Below are positions 45,011-56,383 of a DNA stretch of 64,000 bases, in pieces. A program made the translations under genes and the position numbers. Position 1 is the first letter of the stretch, and each line of letters begins with the position of its first letter. The notes under the pieces were generated by a model. That model saw only the letters and a list, made by a program, of their open reading frames with translations, was not told the origin of the DNA and ran no database searches. The stretch is from contig OX344749.2 of assembly GCA_947034885.2 (NCBI GenBank), forward strand, positions 36,537,682 to 36,601,681, in the 5' to 3' direction. This stretch comes from Thuidium tamariscinum (Eukaryota > Streptophyta > Bryopsida > Hypnales > Thuidiaceae).

Positions 45011-47704
45011 AAAATGCAGTAAGCAACTGAAAACAATCTAATGGAGTGCAACCAATTACTAAAAAGAAGGCCCCTAAAGTCAATTCAATGGCTAAAGCAA
45101 ATCCCTCCTAAAAGATTCTTGTAATTATTACAACCAACTTTAGTAGGATTATACTTCAAAAACAACAAATGAATCACCAAATAATCACATTTATGGACAT
45201 TGAAATATATAACTAATATTCCAAGTGAATAAGAATTTCTCCTAAACACAAAACTAACTTAAGTTTATTATTATTCATATTTTGCTAGTCTTCAACTAGC
45301 TTAAAGAAATAAAACCATTGGGTTCATTTCAACCATAAATTTTTTGTACTTTTAATGTAATCCACATCAATTTGTTTTTCAAACTCATGTTTTAATTTGT
45401 TTTACTAAAGGAAGGATCATGTTTCATGGAGTCAAAGACAAATATCCAAATTGCTTTGAAGAATTGAATGGTTACATTCTAAATATTTCAAACTTTTAAT
45501 ATACATCCACATATTTGACTCTCCTATTTTGTTCCTTCAAAATAAGACAAGTCAAAAATGATGAAAATAATTCTGACCCACATATAGTTGTAGTCTATAA
45601 ATTTTAAAAAGTCATATTCCACTAATGTCGTACTTATACTAACTAAGAAACAAATCCACTAAGTACATTTCTACCCTAGAGACTTCTTATACCTACATTA
45701 ATTTGTAACCAAGATTAATTTGTTTATAAAATTATTTTTTAATTTGTTGTACTAAAAACCATCATGAGTATTATTTGTAGCATTTAATTTGTTCAATACG
45801 ATTATACACAAGGTTCAATGAATATGGTAAATAAAAGAATTTTTTGTTTTTTCCAAATTTTGAAAGTTTTTCATTATAGTTTATTCATTAATGGTTAAAC
45901 TTCCTTTGTGTTTATTTTTTATTTTTGGTATTGGTGTTCTAATTTGAAAAGATATTGTATATATTCATATGTTTAACCCTGAGATTTTGCAAATTGTTTG
46001 TATTTATAATTTCTAGCCTTTAAAGTAAAAAAAATCCCTTTATTTTCAATAGTATTTCTAATTCATCTTTAGATATTAAATAAAATGTTGAATATGTCAA
46101 TGAATCTACTGAGCAACATTTATCAATATTCTAATTCACAAAATATTATGAGAGAAGAATATTTAAGATTAGCAACAAATATTGTTTTGATTAAACTTAT
46201 GGGCATATTTATAAATAATATTAAATTCCATCTAATCACTTTTAGCAATATTTAATAATTGCTAATTTTTCTTATTAACTTTTGAACAATTGCTAATATT
46301 ACATCATAGATATAATTTATTGTTAAATGTCTTTTCTGTTTATATGAAATTTTTTTTAAAATCTAGTATAATTCCGTAAAAATATTATTAACCTTGGTAT
46401 ATAATTTAAATGGCTTTTCAAATCATTATTCTTACATACTCTATTAATGTATTCTTATTTTTGTAGTTTTTTCAATGTTAAATTAAATTTTATGTAATCT
46501 TTCATTTTCTAGGAATAATTATATATATATATATATATATAATTTATTTATTTATGACTACATTCATCTTTATTTTTGTTTTTCTAAGAAAAAAATTTAG
46601 GAAAAAAATTTAGGGGAATATTAATCTCTATAATTTTGATAATTTTATTCATGATTTAAAGGCAATTCATAATTTTGTTGTGATTTTCAGTAAAAAAAAA
46701 TTTCTCAAATTTGGATACCGTAATGTGTGTTTCACAAAAGTTATAATTATCTTTTTAAATAATAAAAATCAAATTAATTCAATTACATTTCATTAAAATA
46801 CTATTATCCTTTTTACTTACTATTTTTCTATGCCTTAACACCTTTTACAACAACTTAAGAACTTTCTGAAGTCCTCTTTTCTATCATTGTCATTGTGTAT
46901 TATTCTTCTATTTAATGTAGTAAAAAATTTAATTCCTATGTTTCTTTTAAATATTAATTAATAATACACATCCAAAATAATTTGCTACTACGAAAGTAAA
47001 AAATAATGAATAATGACCTCTAGTGGTCAAGCACTGTTACCAACAATAAGAAAATTAGATTAGGAACCAATAAGAATATTAGAATTAAATGGGATTTCTA
47101 TAGGTCATTATTTGAATTATATTTTATAATCAAAGACCTTTAACACCCTTAAAGAAATTTATTTGAGACAAAAAAGCAATGCTTAAATTTTTTTTTAAGC
47201 TACCTTTATTCATAGATATATGTTTAAGTTATATTACTTTGTACGCATTTTTATAAATATCCATTTACTTTTCAACCATGAGCTGCTTTATATTACTTTT
47301 TATTTACCTTACCGAAAGCATGTACAAATTTATGTCTATTAGGGAAATATCTTAGTAGAATCATTATAGGGATTAGTACCACAAGTCTTATAAAAGTTCA
47401 AAATCAAGTTAAATGATGTTACAATAGACCTCCAATGGCATTTCTTACATACAATGCATAGTATCTGTAGTTAAGACAATTTTATTTTTTAGTTAAGTTT
47501 TGTTCTTTTGAGTGTGAAATGGGTTAAATGTTCAAAGTTTTGAGTAATCAATTGTGAATGTGGTGATATTTGAAGTTAAAATGTGAAAGGACTTTTTGGC
47601 TTAAGCGGTTGTGAATTTTTATGGGTTTTTACCAAGAGATTGGAAAGGGTGTTTGAGGAAGGATCATGATAAATAGCCTCTCTTCTCTCATTCTTGTCTT
47701 CTTT
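45011..47704. other. Long AT-rich stretch with one (TA)n tract
   Basis: About eleven TA units lie at 46,519-46,540. No gene, repeat boundary or RNA gene was recognised. Confidence 0.5.
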
Positions 47705-48633
47705 TTAACCCCTAAAGGACCAAACTGCGTTTTTTGGCAACATAGCGATTTTGGGCAGCTCACTACGGATGGAGTTTTTATTTTTTTTCATTGAAATTTT
47801 CACACAACATGTGCTCAAGGAGTAGCTATAAGGCCCAACAATTTTCATAACTTTTGACTACATGGTCAAAAAGTTATTGCATGATATGTAGTTTTCATTG
47901 GTCGGCGGGTAGCCCAAAAATTTCTTATAAAAACTTTTTTTTCAAAATTTGAAATTTGAAATTGATTTTTTAGATGTACATATATGCAGAAAGCTTTGAA
48001 TCACTCCATTTTGATTTATGAGACAAAAGTTATAAAGAGATTTAGTTTGCGGGTAGTTATGGATTCTCTACTCTAAAATAAACTTTGGAAGCCTTTATTT
48101 TCCTCAATTTTAAATATTTTTGAAAAAAAATTAAAAATTTGGATGTTGATTGTTTGTCACAACATTACAACTATTGGGATTTTCATTTTTCATTTTTATA
48201 AATAAATTGTTCACAATTTATTTCAAACATTTTCTACTTCTTCCTACTTACTATTTTTTTCCTCTATGTTGTACAATTCCAAATGATTTGAAATTTTTTG
48301 ACCATATAGCCAACTTGAATTGTAAAATGAATTCAAAGAGTAACCACCATTTTGGACATTTTTTCATAGAAATGTGACCTTGTGAAGTGCAGCTGCCCGC
48401 TTTTTTGCAGGGACAAAAAAAGGGTTTTTGTCAATTCAAATGCTAATATCTTGCAATCTATATGGTGAAAAATTCTGAAATTTTTTCCACATCTTTTCAC
48501 ACAAGTTTACTATAAGATCCTACGGTTACATGTGTCTAAACATGTTTTTTTTCAAAAATTTGGTGCTTGAAGTAGACATGGCAGTTTTGGTGTGTTTTTG
48601 GTGAAGACATAGTCTCTGACCTTTAGGGGTTAA
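47705..48633 (+). mobile_element. TTAA-flanked DNA element, copy F
   Basis: A 921-bp element (47,709-48,629) lies between TTAA tetranucleotides. It starts CCCCTAAAGGACCAAACTGC and ends GACCTTTAGGGG. Its left third (CACTACGGATGGAGTTTTTA) is closer to copy A than to C, D and G, so at least two sequence subtypes exist. A minus frame across 48,250-48,412 is open, as in copies A, C, D and G. Confidence 0.85.
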
Positions 48634-51285
48634 TTTCTCTTGTATTCATGACATGAGGTTGCGTTTTTTGTGTGTTGTATTAATTTATAGATTCATAATT
48701 GTCATTTTTTTTAAGTTGTCTTATTCACTTAAGTGATAGTGCTTATTGCTTAAAACTTGAAATTTAATTTTGATGATACAGTGCCTTGAGCATTTTATAA
48801 AGGAGAATTTCTTCAAGAAAATGTGATTGTACTTCAAGTAGATTTTGTCTATCCGTTATATTTTATCTTTTAAGAGAATTTTTGTATAAATGCTTAAAGC
48901 AAGATTTGAAGAAAAGAGGAGTAAAATATTAAGTTAGTGTTTGACTTAATAATTCCAATGATTGGAAATTATTTGTAAACAAGGGATTGGTTTGCAATTG
49001 AATGATCCAGAGATTGGATTTTATTTTGAAATTTAATGATTAATTAGTGATTGGTAATCATTTTTATTTTCGGGATTGGCAAATCTTTGTATCACAAATG
49101 GACATGTATGTTTGAAACAAAGTTAAGAATTGAGATTGGTTTTGACTTGAAACATGAGTTTACATTTCTAGTGATTAGAAATCATTGAACAATTATAAAT
49201 AATTGATGTACATTCTCAATATTGAATGATTATTCATATGTTAAATAAATGGTATTCCAATCGAAGACATGAGTATATGATTGAATGTTTGAATGTGTAT
49301 TTAAATTCTTTCATCAGAATTTATATGTAGTTGTATAAAATTTAGTAAGTATAATTTAGAATTAGTATTACAATTAAAAAAAGAAAAGCTCCATGGTGAT
49401 GCAAATGGAGAAAGCTTAAAGCTAAAGATGGAAGGATACATAGTCGAATGAAAATCGAAGCCTTGAAAAGGAAAGAATTTGAAATTCTTTAAATAATTTA
49501 ACAAAGCATATTTTACATCCCTCAAGGAAAATCTTCGAATTGCTTTAAGCATATGTGTGTTAATGTGTAAATGTGTTCACTTAAAGCGATGTCCTTGGTT
49601 GTTTTCAATCCCTAAAAAGGATAGGTGTAACATTTACTTAAAGTAATTGAGTCATTAATGCTTAAAGCGACTTAAATGTTGAAATTATATTTGCGAAAAA
49701 CAATCAATGAATTCTCTGTTCAACCGAATTTTCAAAGTTTGAATATATATTGTGAGATCCAAATTGCAAACAAATATATTTGTAACATATTTCAGTGAAT
49801 TCAAAGTATGAGATTTGTGGATGCAGGTTCCTTAGTTTATATCCTAGATTTTCATTTATTTTAAGATATGACCGAGATGGACTTAGTGGTTAGAAATTTT
49901 TATTTATAATTGGACAGAAAATAGAAAGAGAATTCCTTTCCCATTCCTAAATAAAAGATGAATTATACCTAATACCCTAATACATTAAGGTTAATGACAT
50001 AATTTACCTACAAAGTGACATTAGCTAACTAAAACACTAAGCTAATTTGAGTTTTTCCACAAACGAACCTATTCGGAATTGCTTTGATTTTCTCATAGAA
50101 AAATTGAACTACAATGTCTTTTTATGAATATGAATTATTATAGAATAGACAAATCATGACATATTCACAAACTTTTGACATAAATATTGTCCTTTTGCAA
50201 TCTCTCCATTTTGTTCTTTAAATATTTTAGTAAAATAACTATTGCATGTTTCCTTATTTAAACAAGGCATTTGATTTCTAAAAATCCTCTAAATATTATT
50301 AAAGGAGATACTCAAAATGAAAAGAAGTGAAATCCCTTGTCTACTTCCAAGAAAGTAGAATCAACTAACAATTCAAAAGATACACAAATAAACATATATG
50401 TTTCTTTGGTCCATGCAGTCTACATTCATTGTGATTTAAAAGGAAGATTTATAAAATTATAACAACTTGTAAGATATTTTTGTAACAATCTTGTCACTTT
50501 TATGATACTTCAAATATATTTATAGATAATATAACATGTATAGAATGTTCTATTAATGATTCTACATCTTATCCAATACTTTGTATAATAATCCATTGAA
50601 AAAAGAAAATGAATTTATAATATAGCTATATATTTTATTCATTTTTTTCCAAATCAATTATCACAAATATTGAAAAAAGATGTATATTAAATTAATAGAC
50701 TTTTATAGCATGAATAGAAGTTTACATACATCTTACAAATATATTTTTGAAGTCCATTAATTAAACAACATATATAATTGTCATATTATTACAAATGTAT
50801 AAACTTCCTTCAAACATAATTGAAGTCTATTCAACTAGTATATACACACTTCCTATGATACTTCAAATAAATAGATTCAAAAGTGTTGAATGAACATCTC
50901 ATGAATTGATGAAATTTATAAAAAAATTTGAATGACAATTTGAAGTATAAATGGAAAAAATATATAAATGAGATTAAGAAACCCCCCAAAAGTTTATGTT
51001 TATAATACTAGTATCTACTTTATTTTGTATGACAATGGAACTCTTTGTTAATATTAGGACATACTTAGAGACACACTAAAAGTAGATGTACCTTGGAACC
51101 TAAAAAAACTTTAGAATCCTTATTGATGACATTTCAACAAATATTTAATCTAGTAGGGAATTAATTTTTAAATTTTTAAATAAAAAAATAAAAATTTGTT
51201 TTTTGAAAAGAAACAACATAAGACCATAATTTAAACTGTTACGACATTGTTTCAACAAGGTTGTAAAACATCAATTCAATATATT
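48634..51285. other. AT-rich stretch with a loose short repeat
   Basis: Between 48,950 and 49,190 the word GATTGG recurs every 40-70 bp (GGGATTGGTTTG, GAGATTGGATTTT, GGGATTGGCAAA). GCTTAAAGC-type words recur between 48,893 and 49,670. No gene was seen. Confidence 0.4.
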
Positions 51286-51425
51286 TTATTTTATTTTATT
51301 TATTTTTTGGACAAGAGGGACCAGTGCATTCCATTAAAAAGAGAAAATAAAAACACAAAGCTAGGGTACAAGGCTAGCAAGGAAACCAGCCAATGCATGT
51401 CTTGAGCAAGGAAAAAGTTCAATTA
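51285..51425 (-). mobile_element. Possible LINE 3' tail (minus strand)
   Basis: On the minus strand the sequence reads CTAGCTTTGTGTTTTTATTT, then TTTTTAATGGAATGCACTGG, and ends in TCTTGTCCAAAAAATAAAT. It resembles the tail at 35.9-36.0 kb. No coding domain was seen. Confidence 0.4.
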
Positions 51426-51429
51426 AAAT

Positions 51430-52350
51430 TCTTGTGATATTAACCTATAAAAGTCCATTGTCCATTGGGGACAATTTTGAGTTTGGACAAGTCCTGATGA
51501 CCGTAATTTTTAGTGAAACTTTTTTAAGTTTTCTCATAAGATAGGAAAACTAATTAGCAATAGATTTAGCAGTTTTTTCTGTTTAAAAAATTTTGAACTT
51601 ATTCACTATATTTAAAATAAGTAATAAGTGGATTTCAATTTCTTTTACCAAAAGCTAAAAATCCAATGTACATCTCGTTTTTCAAGTAGTAGCTATTCAA
51701 GAATATAAATATTCTTGTATCAACGATTGAAATAAGGCTACATAATTTAAAAGTGTAAATCAACAATTTTTAAATTTTTAAACATTATACTTCTATATAG
51801 CAAAAAGAATGGATTCAAATTCACACATATGTATACCACATAATAAAAAATTTGATTTTGGGGTGCAATAGAAAACCCACAATGAAGGCAAAAAGCACAA
51901 TTGTATAATTTAAACTACCTTGTAAGGAAATATGGAAATTCAAGAGCAAGTAAATTTTTCAAACAAATATAGGATGTGTGAAGGAATATTAAAATTAAGG
52001 GCCTAAGGAATATCAATTCCTTCCATTGTCAACAAAGTGATTGAATACAAAAAGGTAAAGTGTTAGGGGCTTGAAATGGATATTTCCAAAATGGTAGAAT
52101 TATCATAGAAGAAAATAAAATTTTAACAATCTATATTGATAGATTTTTTTCAAATAAAAAATGTGAAGGTTATTATCATCTATTAGATTTCATCTACAAA
52201 TATGGAAGATTTGTGGAATGCAGTCTAGAAAAACATGTTAGAGATATGGTCATGTGTGGCTGGCAACTGGATACACTTACGAACAATATATCTATGTAAG
52301 TATTGTTATGTACATAATCATATCTTTTAAAGTAATTCTAAAAGAAATAT
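51430..52350. other. AT-rich stretch, nothing recognised
   Basis: No coding or structural signal was seen. Confidence 0.45.
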
Positions 52351-52354
52351 TTAC

Positions 52355-53340
52355 AATTGCCAACTTTGGCACCCTCCCAAAGGCTTTCAAAATTTGGTTT
52401 CTTTCTATAAATTTTTTTTTGTGAAGGGACCTTTATATTGATAACATGTATTCTAAATTTCAAATTCAAATGAATTATGAAAAAAAAAATCCAAAATCTC
52501 TCAACATATATAGTTGTAAGGAAGAGATTTTAAACCTTTAGTATAGTGTTATTAATTTTGTGGAGCAAAATTTAACATAGTTGTACAATGACGCTAGTAT
52601 ATGAGCATAAATATGCGAGTATGTGAGCTTCTAATATGTATATAAGTAGATATACTACCACCTTTGAAGGTGTTTATAGTAAAAATACCTATAATATAAG
52701 TACCTATAGTATAAATATACTCTTACTATAGAAGGTTTATATAGTTAAGCACCTAAATTATAGGTGCATCATCTTTGAGGCTTATAAGCTTACACTTCTG
52801 TACTCATATACTAGCAACTATGTATAGATGTAAAAACTCATCCTTACAACTACATTTGTTGGGGGATTTTAGATAACTATCTTTTTTTGTATAAATCTTT
52901 TGAACTTGTAATTTGGAACATACATTATTCTCATAGATATGATCTTATACCAAAAGCTTTATATTAAATAGACAAATTTTCAATCCTTGGAAGGGTGTCT
53001 AAATTAGCAATAGTAAAATTCTCCTTACAATTATATATGTTGGGAGATTTTGTATATCTTTTTTTTGGTAATTTTTTTGAAATTGAAATATAGAACACAC
53101 ATTATCAATATAAAGATGACTTTCAAAAAAAAATTCATTATAATAAACCAATTTTTCAACCTTAGGAGGGTGTCCAAGTTGGCAATTATGAAAATTTTCT
53201 CAAAACTACACATGTCTAGAGATTTCAATTATCTTTTCTTAAATTGACATTTTGAACTTGAAATTTTTCAATACATATTAGTAACATAGAGTTTATTTCA
53301 TGCAAAAAAAGTCCAAATTTTTTGAAGCTTTAGATGGTTA
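52355..53340. repeat. ~172-bp repeat units, one inverted, three direct
   Basis: One inverted unit occupies about 52,355-52,525. It runs from TTGCCAACTTTGGCACCCTC to CTCAACATATATAGTTGTAA. It is followed by a ~315-bp spacer and then three head-to-tail units starting near 52,841, 53,016 and 53,190. Each direct unit has CTCCTTACAACTATATATGT at its start and CCTTGGGAGGGTGTCNAA at its end. The spacer is bounded by GCTAGTATATGAG (52,593) and its exact complement (52,803). Open frames at 53,031-53,247 are by-products. Confidence 0.75.
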
Positions 53341-53779
53341 CTAAATATGGGCTAGAGTAAAATAGGCCACTATTCATTATCAATGATAAATATTGAATGA
53401 ACCTACAATTTTAAATATCCAAATTTCTAAATCTTTGAAAATTGATAAATTAAAAAAAAATAGAGTACAATATTTCTTTCAATCTTGAACAAAGTAGTAT
53501 ATAATATTTTTAACAAAGACCAAAACTTCTTTTTTCCTTTTTTGAACAAATATTTCAACTCAATTATTCTATAAATACATTTTAAATTTAAAGTTTGTTG
53601 TGAAAAATTTCCACAAATGATAGTCAATGTCATCTCCACTTTTTGAAAATGACCCTAAACCTAGAACTAATTGCTAATATGTTGTAAAATGTTATGATAT
53701 TAAACTTCATTAAATTTTTAGCACACAATCTCTAAGAAAAAATGCTTTAAGGTTTTAAGATGAAATTAAAAATAATGCA

Positions 53780-54560
53780 TTTTGGGTTGTCTTGGATAAA
53801 CACACCCTAATCAATAGATTTGGATGGTTTAGGATAGGAAATACTCTTTGGCCTTTAGGCCTATATACTTTATAGTTACTTTGTTTATAAACCCTTGAAT
53901 GCTAAAAGCCTTTTTTGGGCTTTTAGAAATGTCCCCTAAATTATTCAAACAAAAATCAACTTTATAATAAGTTGTCCCAAAAAAAATTAAAAGATGTGAA
54001 ATGTAGCATAAAAAATTCATATAAGACATTAGAGATCATTTGGGAAAAGGACAATAGTATCACTTATGGATTAAAAAATAATGTTTGATCATGAGGGTGC
54101 TAAAATTTGAAATAGATGTAAGTCTTTCAATTTATTTTTTCTAAGTTAAACATGAAAATTTGGTGACCTAAAAAAGAAAAAAGGTAAAAGATCTAAAATG
54201 CCTAACCTCCAATCAACTTATAGCTTCTAAGAATCAGTTCTACAGTTTTTTAAATGAATTTCTTATCTGTGTTTTTCTCCAAGATCTAATGTATTTGAGG
54301 CTTACTTCCACACTAGGGAAAGTGAAGATTGGAATGGATTCCCTTGCCCAAAATTTGCAAAAGAAAAACTGTAGTCGATTGTTTCCAAAATCAGTTCTTC
54401 AATGCTTAAAGTAGACTCTTAAAAAATAAATTCTCAAAATACAACTATTCAAAATATCAACTTGATTAGATTTTATTTACCTTCAAAGTTTTGCAAACAC
54501 TTGATTTTAGTGCATTGGACATTTAGGGTTTAATATACATATGTAAGAGTAATTTTATAT
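53780..54560 (+). repeat. Third unit of the dispersed repeat at 1-1,130
   Basis: Shared landmarks with the first kilobase, in order, are TTAGAGATCATTTGGGA, AATGTTTGATCATGAGGGTG, CTAACCTCCAATCAACTTAT, AAAGTGAAGATTGGAATGGA and ACATTTAGGGTTTAATA. Boundaries are approximate. Confidence 0.6.
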
Positions 54561-54635
54561 AACTCATATATTATCAAAAAAATGTTCACATTTATACACA
54601 ATCACAAAGAACAAACAACAACATAAAACATCTAT

Positions 54636-54639
<4 letters not shown>

Positions 54640-54666
<27 letters not shown>
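54640..54666. repeat. (TA)n microsatellite
   Basis: About thirteen TA units immediately upstream of the second dioxygenase-like relic. Confidence 0.9.
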
Positions 54667-54671
<5 letters not shown>

Positions 54672-54675
54672 TAGG

Positions 54676-56082
54676 GAGTTGTTTACACTGGATGTATACA
54701 AGCTCTTACAATCTAAGTTTTCATCTTGGATACAATTGCTAGAAAATCTATATCATACAACAATTCCCCCAAAATATGGAAGAATAGGAGATATACCTTT
54801 TTTACATTTAGGTGTTATGAAGAATTATTAGATATCCCCTCATACAGATAAAAATGACACACATATAGGATTCATCATGTGGTTCACAAAAGGCAAGTTA
54901 CATATATTATAAGTTGAATTGTTTGATATATTTTTAATTTATACATTAGATTTATTTTGCATTTAACTGTACCAAATAAAATTTATTGATCCCTTCTCTA
55001 TTGCAAAGAATAAATTTCAATTAATTTGATGGCATTCATAATAAGATACATATACCTTAAGGAAACAATGATTTTTTTTACAAATTAAAGATTAGATTTT
55101 GTGACTTTAAAACTTCTTAACTAAAATTTTTGCAATACAAATTCTGTGGCTCAAATTGTATGGTAGAGAATCCAAATAACAGTAAATGGAAAAACATATA
55201 TGAAACTAGCTTAATTTTTTCTAAAAAAAATCTTACATTCACATAAGTAGATATAAAATAGCAAGAGAATTTAAACTATGCATATCTTTAAGGTGGAATT
55301 AACATACACTAACGACTAAAGTATATTGTTTTGCAAAGTTGAAAGAAATGTAGTATTTATCTTTGAGAAAAAAGTTGTTCTTGAAAAGCATATTGCCTAT
55401 ATAAATGAACAAAATGAAAGTTGTATATTTAAATACAAAAATAAACATGTTGGAATTTTATTTTTTTAAATACATTATTCAATTTGATCCCTATGTTTAA
55501 GTCTTCTCAAATAATTTTAAAAAAAAATTCATTCCCCTCTTCTAGGAAGAAATAATTATATTTTTACAAAGCATATTAGTTTTTAAATCCCCCGGTAAAG
55601 GTTGTAGACATGATCACAAAACTTTAGACTTTAGATACCTAAAAGAATATGATTTTAGCTTCAAAAACATACAATGGCCAATAGGGCTTTAGAGGTTAGA
55701 AGTATTTGAACAATCAAATTAAAGAAATGGGCCTACAACTTCAACATTTTAAAATCTACACCAAAGTCAAGATGTAGATTTATTTATAGTTGTTTTTAAG
55801 CAGTGCTTTGGATTGGCGTATCATTGAACCCTAATTATTTGATGTAGTTTAATTTTCAGAATTTTCTTATGCGATATCAAAAAAAGTGGAGAATTTTGCC
55901 TACTAGACTATAGGTACTACATCCAACCTAAAGCTGGATCATTGTTCTTATTAGATTCAAAATATATAAAGCATGGAACAATAGCCAATAGTGGATTTTT
56001 TCAAATGGGTGTTGCCCTTCTAACTAAAAAATCAACATTGAATTCCTTTGAAAGAATCATAGAAGAAATAGATGTGATTTGA
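54676..56082 (+). pseudogene. Fe(II)/2-oxoglutarate dioxygenase-like pseudogene, copy 2
   Basis: The first exon reads REL-F-TLDVYKLLQSKFSSWI, then IPFLHLGVMKNY, one in-frame TAG at 54,829, then ISPHTDKNDTHIGF and IMWFTKGK. It aligns with copy 1: DVYKL, an aromatic strand, Pro-His-x-Asp-Lys-x-Asp, F-I-x-W, then KGK. After a ~1-kb A+T-rich gap that fits an intron, an acceptor-like CTATAG near 55,913 opens a second exon. It reads YYIQPKAGSLFLLDSKYI, then KHGTIANSG, then GVALLTKKSTL, with a stop at 56,080. The histidine in KHGT matches the distal histidine of copy 1. The gap contains the end of a TTAA-type element. No zinc-finger part was found upstream. At least one stop makes it a pseudogene. 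Confidence 0.6.
55450..55697 (-). mobile_element. Relic TTAA-type end inside the putative intron
   Basis: AAAACATACAATGGCCAATAG then GGCTTTAGAGGTTAG is a decayed form of the second-subfamily end seen at 7,942 and 58,145. Only this end is recognisable. Confidence 0.4.
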
Positions 56083-56383
56083 AGCGCAAAGAATAAATCT
56101 AACAAGCACTTGTACTATGTAATTTTAAGAACTTCCAAATCCAAGAAGAAGAAAAAAGTTGTTCCATAAGTTTTGGATTCATGATCAAGTGAAATTTCCA
56201 AATTTATTCCAAAATATGATATTTTAGTACCAGGGCTTCTATAAGTGTAAGCAATCATTCAATGTCTTTTGTGATTGTGATGGGGTTGCTGGATTTGTAT
56301 CAAGTTTGGTCAGAAGTCCTGAATTCCTATATTAAAACACATACTTAGTCTTATCTATAATTTCATCTTCTTCCATGTCATTT

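Noticed and set aside
53031-53247. Opposed 65-codon frames
   Set aside because: They mirror each other across the ~172-bp repeat units and are by-products of the repeat.
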